A DNA stretch of 64,000 nt. Origin: Capra hircus (taxonomy: Eukaryota > Chordata > Mammalia > Artiodactyla > Bovidae). Shown piece after piece: positions 46,909-58,814 of the stretch. Each line of letters opens with the position of its first letter. Positions within the stretch are counted from its first letter, which is position 1. The notes beneath the pieces were generated by a model that was not told where the DNA came from, made no database searches, and saw only the letters and a program-made list of their open reading frames with translations. The position numbers and the translations under genes are program-made. The DNA is taken from NCBI RefSeq assembly GCF_001704415.2, contig NC_030827.1:43032271-43096270 (forward strand), written 5' to 3'.

Positions 46909-48199
46909 AAATTAGAAAATGAATGGCTCAGATAATCAGTGATGTACCTTGACTCTGTAGCCCAGAGAAGATGATTATTGTTATCAACTATATTTAGCAT
47001 GTTATGAGTAAGAATAGCTAAAACTATAGTTTGCTACATTCTGTTATGTAATTCAACTCTTTCCCCTTATAATTTGTGCTGAATCTGCTTATAATTCTTT
47101 TGTTTTGATTTTTCTCTCTTTTTTTTTTAACAACACACATGAAGGAAATTTTAGTGTAATTGTCCTCTTTGAGTTTGCCTTCAAATGATCAGTGAAATGA
47201 TTTACTTACTGACTGAGAGTTTCTTTTTAAGTAACAATTTTACTTTTTCTCTATTAGTTTCCAAACATGGGAGGACAGTTGAGACATTAATCTATATCTT
47301 ATTCTCAAAAAATTATAATTGAGAAAATGGTGCAGACATGTAAACAATGCATCATAAATAATAATTAATTGTATACATTTTAGCAGTAACTTCAGCATAA
47401 AAACTATGAACATATTTACTTAGTTTTCTACTGAGTTGCTCAAATCTACGATGGTCCAACTGGTAGGTAATACTGTATCTTGGTAACCCGCTTGCACTTT
47501 AATTCCTCCTGACAGAGCCTAAAAGTCAGGGAGTCACTCCAGCAACTGTAACCAAGCAGGGGGTCAATTAGAATCTGAACTGCCCACTTCTGCCATTGCT
47601 TCTTGATACCATAGCTATTGACATCCTCTACTTATGGACTGAAGATAATTGTGTCAGTTTTATAGTCATTTCTCACTGGTTAACATTTTTAGCCAATGTT
47701 TCAATGGTTCTTCAGTGAGGAAGTCATTCCTCTCATTGCAACCTTCTGCTGTGACCATGGTTGGTCTTTCAAGACTACAGTACAGATGTATGGATTTTAC
47801 TTCAAAGGTATCAGAATGCCAGCTTACCCCAAGAGTATTGTTTCAGAATTTAATAATGTTGTAACATCTGTAAATCCCAGTAGTCATGCCCTCCTTATCT
47901 CCTTGGCAATCCTCTTTCCTTGAAATCTGGATTACTTTTTCATCATCTATGGAGGTTAAATCTGTGATCCTACATTACTCTTCTGATGGAAACCATGTCT
48001 AGAATCTCTAAGTTGATTTTATCCATCATCTGAAAGGGTTCCCTTTAAAAATTGCTCAGTTTCTGCCTCTCTAAAATAAAGAGCAAATGAAAAATTCAAT
48101 TTTAACATCTGATGGGACATCCTACAACTACTATTACAATTATTATTGCGGAATTACAGGAGTTAGTAGCGCCACAGAGCAGTGGTGATCATGTTTGCT
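46909..48199. other. Unassigned sequence
   Basis: No gene recognised. The overlapping frames at 47649-47923 show no known domain. Confidence 0.45.
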
Positions 48200-48700
48200 T
48201 AGCAAGATGGTTTCAGGAAATACTTCATAGAGAATCTAACACATGAGCTAAGAATTAAAATATGAATATGTGTTAGCTAGTTTGGACAAAGTGATAGGGG
48301 ATATTCCAATACGGGATCTGTAAGAACAGGCTTATTAGTGAGACATATAATGGTACTTTTTGGAAATGTAAATAGTTTGGGGCAGCTGGTAAATTTGAGT
48401 CCTCTCATTGTAAGATAGCTCATGGCAATAGACAAGGTTAAATTGTGGACACTGTGAAATGACTTGCAATGTGTTGGTCATCATCCTACAGTCAACATAA
48501 TGGTAAGTGAACGTAAAGATTTCAATTAATGCATCACTCATCATCACTCATATAGTAATAGTGTGAATGATATGCTAGAGGTGTTGGGGATTATTAAACT
48601 CTTCTAGATAAGAGAGAATTATTGCCTGAACTAAAGAGAAGTGTTTCAGTTGTTTGTGGAAGTTGTATTGACAAGGCTTGGTCATGGTCAAGCCTCTTAA
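48200..48700. repeat. Possible L2-type remnant
   Basis: 'gaaatacttcatagagaatctaacacatgagctaag', 'gatattccaatacgggatctgtaagaacaggc' and 'ggaaatgtaaatagtttgggg' resemble an L2-associated old repeat. Diverged; orientation uncertain. Confidence 0.4.
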
Positions 48701-48923
48701 TCTACTTAAACAAGGCAAGTTAGTATAAATTTTACTGATTTTAGGCTTTTGTTTCTTAACTGGACCAGATAATTTCTGTTTAGAATTTAATTCAGGTTTT
48801 TTTAATTTTATTTATTTTTTTTGTTTCCCTACATTTGCTGATAACTTGCTCTCAGGTCCAATCCTCAGCCTTCTCTGTCTGCCCTGTTTTGTAGTGAACC
48901 TCTGCCTGTGATCTAACTTGTCT

Positions 48924-49258
48924 GAGCTTCCTTGATAGTTCAGTTGGCAAAGAATCGCCCACAATAAGGGAGACCCTGGTTCGACTCCTGGGTCAGGAAG
49001 ATCCCCTGGCGAAAGGATAGGCTACCCACTCCAGTGTTCTTGGGCTTCCTTTGTGGCTCAGCTGGTAAAGAATATGCCTGCTATGAGGGAGACCTGGGTT
49101 CGATCCCTGGGTTGAGAAGATCCCCTAGACCTGGGTTCAATCCCTGGGTTCAGAAGATCTCCTGGAGAAGGGAAAGGCTACCCGCCCCAGTATTCGGATC
49201 TGGAGCATTCCATGGGGTTGTAAAGAGTGGGACAAGATTGAGCGACTTTCACTTTCCT
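48924..49258 (+). mobile_element. Bov-tA with two tRNA heads and duplicated B-box
   Basis: First head GAGCTTCCTTGATAGTTCAG plus a short body to 'ccagtgttcttgg', then a second head GGGCTTCCTTTGTGGCTCAG and the normal body. Within the second head a 37-bp unit carrying the B-box is tandemly duplicated (49091-49127 and 49128-49164). The dimeric head matches the copy at 54907-55224; the B-box duplication is private to this one. Confidence 0.92.
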
Positions 49259-51088
49259 TGTCAACAAGCTTCTCTATAGGCTCCACCAGCAGGAGCCACT
49301 GGTCAAAAGCATAAAGAATTCAGGACATTTCTCCCCAACTTTTCTGCTTCAGGCAGCATCCCCAGCAGTGGCTGTATCTCCTCAGGTGTTCTGACTTCCA
49401 ATAAAAAGCTCCTTTTTCATAATCCTCCCTCCTTCTAAGCAAGAAGCCATCTCATAGTCCCAGATCCTAGGATGTGTAATACCAACTCTTCTTTTCACAC
49501 CTCTGATCCCATAAAGTGTGTCTATCAGATAGATACATCATAATCTCTGGTTTGCCACACATGGACCATTTTGACCTTTCATTCATTCAAGATTTTAGCA
49601 ACCACTTGTGCATTTTAAGTACTCTCTTTCAAACTGTCAGGCTTGAGCTCTGATTTCCTCACTGGACACTGATTGAATTTTGTTAAATGTATCACCAGTA
49701 TCCAGTGACTAGAAAAGCTATAAATACTCTCTCTGTAGAGAGGATCATGATTGTATATGGTTTTATGTCTTCAAATAAGTTCAATTTTTTTTCCATGTTG
49801 TCCTTAAAACAGTACTGTGAGGAGAGTTAGAAATCCACAGCTATATGATGCCTTCCCTAAGTTTACAACAAAAATTATTAGCTCCATAAGAACAATCAGA
49901 GGAAAAAAAAAGTTCTTAATTCAGCATCTGAAAGTACACTGTAGTGCCTTTTCTTAGTCAACTAGTGTCTTTGATTCCTTCTAACTGTGTTATATATGTT
50001 ACATATGTGATTTTTTTAGAGGTACGTCTCCTGTGAAGTCATACAACAAGAAAATTTTAAATATTTTAAAATCTTTTTTTGTTCACATAATTGATGTCCA
50101 TGTTGAAAGTTTTTCCATTGGACTTAGTATTTTGCTATAACTCACTTTAAGAAGATCAACATATTTTTCCCAGAAGTTAGAATTTTGGAAACGTCCCTGA
50201 TATTAATGAAATAGAAAGGGAAAATCTGAATCTTCAACTCAGGTCTAGTTTATAAACAGCTGGGAGAAAGGTGAGATGTTCATCCTCTTCTCTCCCCACT
50301 ACCACCGTCACCCCTATGTCCTGCTTTTCAGAAACCTTAGGATCTTAGCACACTCAAAATAATTGTGTAATAGGATATAAGCTTGAACAGAATTCTAAAA
50401 AACATTTCCTTAATCTGAGGCTAAAACCTCTCTAAGACTGCCTGGGAGCTTCAGGTTGGGACTACTGAATGCAATAGGTAAAAACTTCCCTGGGGTTACC
50501 ACACAGTCTGCAGATTTCCGAAGAAAGTTCAGAAACAGAATACTCCTCACCAAAGCTGCTCCTGGTGCAGCTGCATCTGAGCCAAGGACACTCGAACTCC
50601 TTGTTTAGGGGCCTCTGAGCACTCTGATTTTCCCTAGGCTGACATTATTCTAATCCTCACAGCTTGATATCTTGAAGCCATCTTTCCCTACTCTTCACTG
50701 TTGTCTGCTTCTAAACAAAGAATAAGTCTACTTTATCTTTTCTAGATATTTCTGATATCCCCTCCCCCACCTTTTTTCATGACCATGAATTTTGTTGTTA
50801 GTTTCTCCATATCCCTCTGGGAATGTATTATTCCCTGCTTCTTTTCTCTAACTGTCTCAGTTCAACCTAAAACTCTTTCATCAGACCCTTTCTCTACAGA
50901 TATAGTTTCAATGACTCCAGATTACACCTTTGAGATGATTGCCACTGTAAGGTTACTCACAATTAGACTTGTTTTTACCATGTTATCTATACACAGTAGA
51001 TACAACTTTCCTTTAAAATCCCAATTTTAGAAAGATAATGTTTATTCAGTGACTCTTAAATGTTATATATGTGCATATTTATATTGTT
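49259..51088. other. Unassigned sequence
   Basis: 1.8 kb without a recognised gene. The stretches 49270-49420 and 50230-50760 are less AT-rich and may be old LTR or LINE pieces. Frame 50779-51030 has no known domain. Confidence 0.4.
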
Positions 51089-51303
51089 GGGGCTTCCCAG
51101 ATAGAGCTAGTGGTAAGGAAGCCACCTGCCAGTGCAGGAGACATAAGAGATGCAGGTTGATCCCTAGGTTAGAAAGATCCCTTGGAGCATGGCATGGCAA
51201 CCCACTCCAGTATTCTTGCCTGGAGAAACCCCATGGACAGAGGAGCCTGGTGGGCTACGGTCCATAGTGCTGCAAAGACTCAGATATGACTGAAGTGACG
51301 TAG
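51089..51303 (+). mobile_element. Bov-tA SINE (long-head variant)
   Basis: GGGGCTTCCCAGATAGAGCT head with extra bases before the B-box ('gacataagagatgcaggttgatccc'). Confidence 0.92.
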
Positions 51304-51341
51304 GATGAATATGGTTACTTCAACTGATTTTATTATTACCC

Positions 51342-52250
51342 AGTTCAGTTGCTCAGTCATGTCTGATTCTTTGTGACCCCATGCCAGGCTTCCCTGTCCA
51401 TCACTAGCTTCTGGAGCTTTCTCAAACTCATGTCTATTGAATTAGTGATGCCATCCAACCATCTCATCCTCTGTCCTCCCCTTCTCCCACTTTTAATCTT
51501 TCCCAGCATCAGGGTCTTTCCAATGAGTCAGTTCTTTGCATCAGGTGGCCAAAGTATTTGAAATTTTAGCTTCAGCATCAGTCCTTCCAATGAATATTCA
51601 GAACTGATTTCCTTTAGGATTGACTGGTTTGATATCCTTGAAGTCCAAGGGACTCTCAAGAGTCTTCTCCAATATCACAATTCAAAAGCATTAATTCTTT
51701 GGCGCTCAGTTTTCTTTATAGCCCAACTTTCACATCCATATATGACTACTGGAAAAACCATAGCTTTGACTAGATGGACCTTTGTCAGTAAATAATGTCT
51801 CTGCTTTTTAAAATGCTGTCTAGGTTGGTCATAACTTTTCTTCCAAGGAGCAAGCATCTTTTAATTTCGTGGCTGCAGTCACCATCTGCAGTGATTTTGG
51901 AATCCAAGAAAAAAATGTTCCTCACTGTTTCCATTGTTTCCCCATCTATTTGCCATGAAGAGATGGGACCAGATGCCATGATCTTAGTTTTGTGAATGTT
52001 GATTTTTGAGCCAGCTTTTTAACTGTCCCCTTTCACTGTCATCAAGAAGCTCTTTAGTTCTTCACTTTCTGCCATAAGGGTGGTATCACCTGCATATCTT
52101 AGGTTATGGATATTTCTCCCAGCAATCTTGATTCCAACTTGTGCTTCATCCAGTCTGACATTTTGCATAATGTGCTCTGCATATAAGTTAAAAAGCAGGG
52201 TGATAATATACAGCCTTGATGTACTCTTTTCCCAATTTGGAACCAGTCCA
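51342..52250 (-). mobile_element. BovB 3' piece, ~0.9 kb
   Basis: The minus strand starts within the RT (GWFQIG-like region near 52240) and ends at CTGAACTG (51342). ORF2 remnants remain open in pieces (51675-51979). The RT motif reads Y-A-G-D at 52085-52096. Confidence 0.94.
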
Positions 52251-52289
52251 TGGTTCCTGTACCCTGTTTTCCATTATTTGAATGCCCTC

Positions 52290-52530
52290 CTCTTTCTAGC
52301 TCATTATTATATACCCATTGAGTTTCAGTGCAAATGCCACTTCCTCTAAAATTATTTCCTATTAATCATTTAAATCTGATTCTTTATTCAACTCTTATAT
52401 TATCCCATTGTGTGTTTGTGAGTTATGTCCTAATGTTTCATCTCCTCATAGAAATTATAAGCATACTATAAATGGAAACTAATATTGCAGATATCTTTGT
52501 ATACTAACACCATTTAACCTTATACTTCGA
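52290..52530 (+). repeat. L2 LINE remnant
   Basis: 'tgcaaatgccacttcctctaaaattatttcctattaatc', 'tgattctttattcaactcttatattatccc', 'tcatctcctcatagaaattataagc' follow the L2 3' region order. Confidence 0.55.
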
Positions 52531-53896
52531 ATTCTTTAATATAATAGGGATCAAGGAAATAGTTTATTCCTTAGTAAGTTGCCCCGATTCCAACCCAGTA
52601 TAACCTAGAGGACAAGTACACATTTAGCATTTGTTAATTTGATTGACAATGAAAGCAGTTGTTTTATTCAGTATCATTATTCTCAGATTCACTTACCAAT
52701 TTCAACGTCCAAAACATCTTTGAACATTTTGAGAGTTCTTGAGTTCCCTCAATTTCTTCATTAAAAAAAAAAAAAAAAACAAACAGCTATCAAAACTTTA
52801 GTGCATATACCCTTCAACTTGAATGTACAAATGTATATTTTTAACCTGTTTTTTGTCATTTTAGATCCCAAGCTTTTATGTACAATTTAAATGCAGTAAT
52901 CTGATGGGTGATTTATTATGATTTATTTATTGGGTAAACTACATAGCAAGTGTATCTATTTTTATATTTCTAACAGATTGGAACTGAAAAGCATCAAAAT
53001 CCCAGTAAATACAAGCAAAAACAATACCAAAGATTTGTTTTGTGCTATTTATTTTCAATGTGCTTTAATTGCACTGAAGTTTTAATTGAGCTGTAATTGC
53101 ATTTTATTGCATGCATTTGTATGAATTAAAAAATACTTAAAACTGAAATGTGGTAGATGAAGCAATTTCATGCATATAGTAAAACAGTTACTATAAAGAA
53201 AAGTTTTATCTTTTTTATAGTATCACTATCAGGCACTTTAAAATTTAAGCCAGCAATCCAATCACATTTTATTCATCTGTGGTTTTTATTTTCTATTTTT
53301 CCACATTTCTCATCACCAAATACCTTATTCAACCTCAGCTCTTCTTTGCTCTGTTCTGTGCCCTGGGAGTTTGAACCTTTGTAGGTTTCTCTGTCCTCTG
53401 ACTTTATGTTGGGTTCAGCCATTGTGAGGCACTTGAAAAAGAATAAAGCTATGAGGAAAGAGTGGTATGGGTAATTACTTATTGTTCTGACAGTGGCTCC
53501 CTTTCTCTTCGCCCGCAGCTCCTATTTGCTTTCCATCTTCCACATATCTAGCCATGCTACACTCTCCTAAACAGTGCACCTTCTCCTGACTCTTTCACTC
53601 AGAGTGATGCTAGGTTCCTGTTATTACTAATCCCTGGGTAGTTGTCTCTCCTAAGTGGTCTGAATTTCACCTTCTCTGTGTAGAGTCCCTCCACTGAAAC
53701 TCACTTGAGGGTCATCTGTTTCCTACTGGAAACTTAGCAGCTATGCCATCCATACAGATGTATAAATTAGTTTCATTTTTATCTTTCACATAATATGAGA
53801 CATAAATGGGATTCAACTAGGAAAAAATCTTAGCTATTTACTACAATCCCCATGTAACATTAATTTCCAGATTATTTAATTAAATATAAATTAAAG
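52531..53896. other. Unassigned sequence with A-run
   Basis: No gene recognised. A-run at 52764-52780. The pyrimidine-rich part at 53480-53720 might be an old LTR. Confidence 0.4.
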
Positions 53897-54128
53897 TGTA
53901 GATACTTTGGCCAACTGTTGCAAAGAGCTGACTCACTGGAAATGATCCTGATAGTGGGACAGATAGAAGGCAGGAGAAGGGGACAACAGAAGACGAGATG
54001 TTTGGATGGCATGGCCAACTCAATGGACATGAGTCTGAGCAAGTTCTAGGAGTTGGTGAAGGACAGGGGAGAAGCCTGGCGTGCTTTAGTCTGTTGGATT
54101 GAAGAGAGTTAGGCATGACTGAGCTAGA
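53897..54128 (+). mobile_element. BovB 3' piece
   Basis: Last ~230 bp of BovB ('gtgtagatactttggccaac' to 'gcatgactgagctagaac'). It lies 234 bp from the next BovB, which is in opposite orientation. Confidence 0.9.
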
Positions 54129-54825
54129 ACAACAAAGTCTAAATACACATCATTTTGCAAAAGTGTTGAGTTTAAATTCATATTATTGCTTAGTCCAGAT
54201 TAAGGGTTCTCCTACTATTAATTTATGTCACTGTGTATTGATTGACATGGAAGTTCTGTTTTAATCCTAAAACAAACTAGCTACAAGTTAAATATAGCCT
54301 AAACGATTAAAAAAAAAAGTGATACCCCTGAGATATGACTAATTGAATCTATATTTGATCTGTTGTTGTTGTTCAGTTGCTAAATCATGTCCAACACTTT
54401 GTGACCCCATGGACTGCAACATACCAGATTTCTGTGTCCTTTACTACTTCCTGGAGTTTGCTCAAATTTATGTCCATTGGGTAGGCGATATTATCTAACC
54501 GTCTCATTCTCTGTTATCCTCTTCTCCCTTTGCTTCAATCTTTCCCAGTATCAAGGTCTTTTCATGTGAATTGTCTGTTCACATCAGGTGGCCAAATTAT
54601 TAGAGCTTCTGCTTCAATATCAATCCGTCCAGTGGATATTCAGGGTTGATTTCCTTTAGGATTGGCTGGTTTGATATTTTTGCTTTCCAAGGGACTCTCA
54701 GGAACCATCTCTAGCACCACAATTGGAAATCATCAATTCTTCGTCACTCAGCCTTCTTTATTATCCAACTCTCACCTCCGTACATGACTACTGGAAAAAT
54801 CATAGCTTTAATTACACGGAGCTTT

Positions 54826-54898
54826 ACCCAGATAGCTCAACCAGTAGAGCATCAGACGTTTAATCTTATGGTCCAGGGTTCAGGTCCCTGTTCCAGCG
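54826..54898 (+). pseudogene. tRNA-Lys(UUU)-like pseudogene
   Basis: Exactly 73 nt and colinear with mammalian tRNA-Lys(TTT): ATAGCTCA...GTAGAGCATCAGAC, anticodon TTT at 54859-54861 by position, and GGGTTCAGGTCCC as T-arm/B-box. About 11 differences from the canonical tRNA as I remember it, including loss of U33 (now G), a mismatched anticodon stem and a mostly unpaired acceptor stem. It is therefore not a working tRNA. Eight bases later the dimeric Bov-tA begins, so the two may have inserted as one composite. Confidence 0.85.
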
Positions 54899-54906
54899 CT
54901 CTGGTT

Positions 54907-55224
54907 GGGCTTCCCTGATAGCTCAGTTGGTAAAGAATGCGCCTGCAATGCAAGAGACCCCAGTTTGATTCCTGGCTCAGGGAGATCTGCTGGAGAAGGG
55001 ATAGGCTACCCACTCCAGTATTGTTGGGCTTCCATTGTGGCTCATCTGGTAAAGAATCTGCCTGCCATGCAGGAGACCTGAGTTCGATCCCTGGGTTGGG
55101 AAGATCCCCTGGAGAAAGGAAAGGCTACCCACTGCAGTATTCTGGCCTAGAGAATTCCATGGACTGTATAGTCCATGGGGTTACAAAGGGTTGGACATGA
55201 CTGAGCAGCTTTCACTTTCACTTT
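54907..55224 (+). mobile_element. Bov-tA with two tRNA-Glu heads
   Basis: First head GGGCTTCCCTGATAGCTCAG with a short body to 'ccactccagtattgttgg', then a second head GGGCTTCCATTGTGGCTCAT and the full body ending CTTTCACTTTCACTTTC. Same architecture as 48924-49258. It lies inside the near-full-length BovB. Confidence 0.93.
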
Positions 55225-57800
55225 CTATGTTTGTTATAGCTTCCCTTCCAAGGAACATGCATCTTTTAAAATTTCATGGCTGCAGTCACAGTCTGCAGTG
55301 GTTTTCGAGCCCAAGAAAATAAAATCTGTCACTGCTTCAAATTTTTCCCCATCCATTTGCCATGAAGTGATGGTACCAGATACCATGATCTTAGTTTTTT
55401 GAATATTGAGTTTTAAGCCAGCTTTTTCACTCTCCTATTTCACCCTCACCAAGAGGCTCTTTTGTTCCTCTTCACTTTCTGCTAATAGAGTAGTATTGAC
55501 TGAATATTGAGTTTGTTGATATTTCTCCTGGCAATCCTTATTCCAGCTTGTGACTCATCCTGCTCAGCATTTTCCATGATGCACACTGCATATAAGTTAA
55601 ATAAGCAGGGTGACATACAGCCTTGTCATAATCCTTTCCCAATTTGGAACCCGTCATTTGTTTCATGTCTGGTTCAAACCGTTTCTTCTTGACTTGCATA
55701 GAGGTTTCTCAGGAAATAAGTAAGGTGGTCTGATATTCTCATCACTTGAAGAATTTTCAAGTTTGTTGAGATCCACACAGTCAAAGGCTTTGACATAGTA
55801 GTATAAGCAGAAGTAGGTGTTTTTTCTGGAATTCTCTTGTTTTTTCTATGATCGAACAGTTCAGTTCAGTTGCTCAGTCATGTCCGACTCTTTGCAACCC
55901 CATGAACTGCAGCACACCAGGCTTTCCTGTCCATCACCAACTCCCAGAGCTTGCACAGACTCATGTTCATCAAGTCGGTGATGCCATTCAATCATCTCAT
56001 CCTCTGTCGTCCCCTTCTCCTCCTGCCTTCAATCTTTCCCAGCATCGGTGTCTTCTCTAATGAATCAGTTCTTCACATCAGGTGGCCAAAGTATTGGAAG
56101 TTCAGCTTCAGCATCATATGATCCAACGAATGTTGGCAATTTGACTTCTGATTTTTTTGCCTTTTCTAAATCCAGCTTAAACTTCTGAAAGTTCTTTGTT
56201 AATGTATTGCTGAAGCCTACTTGAAAGATTTTGAGTATAATTTTGCTAGTATCTGAAATGAGTGCAATTGCACAGAAATTTGATCATTCTTTGGCATTGC
56301 CCTTGTTTGGGACTGGAATGAAAACTGACCTTTTCCAGTCTGTGGGCACTGCTGAGTTTTCCAAATTTGTTGACATATCGTATGCATCACTTTAACAGCA
56401 TCATCTTTTAGGATTTGAAATAGCTAAGCTGAAAATCCATCACCATCACTAGCTTTATTCATAGTAAAGCTTCTTAAGGCCTGCTCTACTTCACACTCCA
56501 GGATATTTGGCTCTAGTTGAATGACCCGCTATCATGTTACCCATGTCATTAAGACTTTTTCTGTATAGTTCTTTGTATTCTTGCCACTTCTTAACTCTTT
56601 TGTCTGTTAAATTCCTACCATTTCTGTCTTTCACTGTGCCCACTCTTCCATGAAATATTTCCTTGATGTTTCCAATTTTCTTGGTGATTTCTAGTCTTTC
56701 CACTCTATTGTTTTCCTATATTTCTTTGCATTGTTCACTTAAGAAGGCTTTCTTATCTCTACTTGCTGTTCTCTGAAACTCTGCATTCAGTTGGATATAT
56801 CTTTCCCTTCCACCTTTCACTTCTCTTCTTTTCAGCTATTTGTAAAGCCTCCTCAGACAACCACTTTGCCTTCTTGCATTTCTTTTTCTTACGGTTGGTT
56901 TTGGTCACTGCCTCCTGTGCAGTGTTATGAACCTCTGTCCATAGTTCTTCAAGCACTCTGTTTACCAGATCTAATCCCTTGAATTTATTCATCATCTCTT
57001 CTGTATAATCTTAAGGGAATTAATTTAGGTCATACCTGAGTGGCCTAGTGGTTTACTATACTTTCTTCAATTTAAGTTTGAATTTTCAGTACGGAGCTTA
57101 TGATCTGAGCCCTATTCAGCTTCGGGTCTTGTTTTTATTGGCTGGGTAGAACTTCTTCATCATCAGGTGCAAAGAATATAATCAATCTGATTTCAATATT
57201 GACCTTCTGGTGATGTCCATCTACAGAGTTGTCTCTTGTGTTGCTGGAAGAGGGTGTCTGCTCTGACCAGTGTGTTCTTTTGACAAAACTCTATTAACCT
57301 TTGTCATGCTTCATTTTGTACCCCAAGATCAAATTTGACTGTTACTCCAGATACCTTTTGACTTCCTAATTTTGCATTCCAATCCCCTATGATGTAAAGG
57401 ACTTTTTTGGGGGGAGGGGAGGGTATTAGTTCTAAAAGATCTAGTAGGTCTTCATAGAATTGTTTACTTCAACTTCTTCATCATTAGTGCTTGGGGCATA
57501 GACTTGGATTACCGTGATGCTGAATAATTTGGCTTGGATACAAACCAAGGTCATTTGTCACTTTTGAGATTGCACCCAAGTGCTACATATTGGACTCTTG
57601 TTGACTATGAGGGCTACTCCATTTCTTCTAAGGGATTCTTACTGACAGTAGTAGATGGTCATTTGAGTTGAATTCACCCATTCCCATCCATTTTAGTTCA
57701 CTGATTCCTAAGATGTTGATGTTCACTCGTCATCTCCTTCTTAACCACGTCAAACCTACCTTGATTCATGGACCTAACATTCTAGATTCCTATGCAATAT
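55225..57800 (-). pseudogene. BovB ORF2 (endonuclease + RT), heavily decayed
   Basis: An APE-type endonuclease region is recognisable at 57050-57800, with text around 'gcaatccaatc..' and 'gattggaatgcaaaa' (57370-57400) matching the GDWNAK block. The linker and RT follow (GDGIP region near 56440; KKWQEY, 56560-56590). The RT active site is destroyed: where other copies have YADDT this one reads Y-S-V-N-T (55492-55506). Longest open pieces are about 70-78 codons (56491-56703, 56759-56995). No function possible. Confidence 0.85.
55858..56116 (-). mobile_element. BovB 3' piece nested in BovB
   Basis: 259 bp ending CAACTGAACTGAACTG on the sense strand. It is flanked by TATGATCGAAC (55847-55857) and TATGATCCAAC (56117-56127), an 11-bp TSD with one mismatch, and the host BovB text continues across it. 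It has the same orientation as its host. Confidence 0.93.
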
Positions 57801-58180
57801 TGTTCTTTAAAGCATCAGACTTTACTTTCACCACCAGGCACATCCACAACTGGGTGTCATTTCCTATTTGGCTCAGCCTCTTCATTCTTTCTGGAGGTAT
57901 TAGTAATCAGCCTTCACACTTTTTCAGTAGCATATTGGAGAAGCATGACCTAGGGGATTCATCTGCTAGTGTCATATTTTTCTGCCTTTTCATACTGTTT
58001 GTGAGGTTCTTGCAGAAAGAATACTGTAGTGGTTTGCCATTCCCTTCTCCAGTGGGCCACTTTTTGTCAACTATGACTATCCATCTTGGGTGGCCCTGAA
58101 GGGAACAGTTTATAGCTTCACTGAGTTATACAAGCCCTTCACCACAACAAAGTTGTGATCCATGAAGGGAATATATGATC

Positions 58181-58814
58181 TAGACTATCATGAAATCTCT
58201 TGACACATGACTTGGGATTTTCAGTTTAAGTATTTTCATTTCCATGGCTCTCTATTGACAAGATAACTAAATTCTAAATCTAAATTGTATTCTATACCTA
58301 AATTGTATCTAAGAATATAATTTATTCCTCAGTTCTTTTTTTTTTTCTTTTCAGAATCTAACCACTATTTTCAGCTTGTCAGCTGTGTACTTAAAGACCA
58401 GATTTATTAAAGTCTCACAATTAGTCTTGTTTGTTCCCTCCATATTTATCTAACAGTAACAGGCCACCAGCTACTCTCCATAAGTTTTTAACAGATGTAG
58501 CATTATTTTCCCAGGTTCAATATTTGCAAAGCAATAAGCAGTTTATTGGCCATTTCTACCATGAAAAAATTCCTGAAATTTTTAAACATTTTGCTTACAA
58601 AGTTAACTGAGATCCGTTCATTATGCAGAGTCATTAGCATTTTCACAGCCAGTCACGGATGGCAACTGTTGAAGAGCATCTGCCAAAAAAGGTTATGTTA
58701 CAGTTTAAGGAACAAGACTTAAAATTGAGCCAGCAAATGGCTTTCATTTAATATTAGAGTATTTAATTTATATTTTTGTCTGCATTTAAAACTTGTAAAC
58801 TGTAATAATAATGA
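58181..58814. other. Unassigned sequence
   Basis: No gene recognised. T-rich run near 58337-58355. Confidence 0.45.

Larger units (their letters stand above)
54362..58180 (-). mobile_element. Near-full-length BovB LINE, interrupted twice
   Basis: The only copy here that reaches the BovB 5' region. On the minus strand: 5' leader with its Bov-A-like stretch ('gagaagggaatggcaaacca', near 58037-58056), endonuclease (about 57800-57050), RT, C-terminal region, 3' end at 54362. It is interrupted by the tRNA-Lys/Bov-tA composite (about 54823-55224, which also replaces some 40 bp of BovB) and by a smaller BovB (55858-56116). Many stops and frameshifts; an old copy. Confidence 0.92.

Noticed and set aside
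47649..47923. Two overlapping 71-75-codon frames
   Set aside because: Both frames cover the same DNA, neither resembles a known protein, and there is no sign of an exon.
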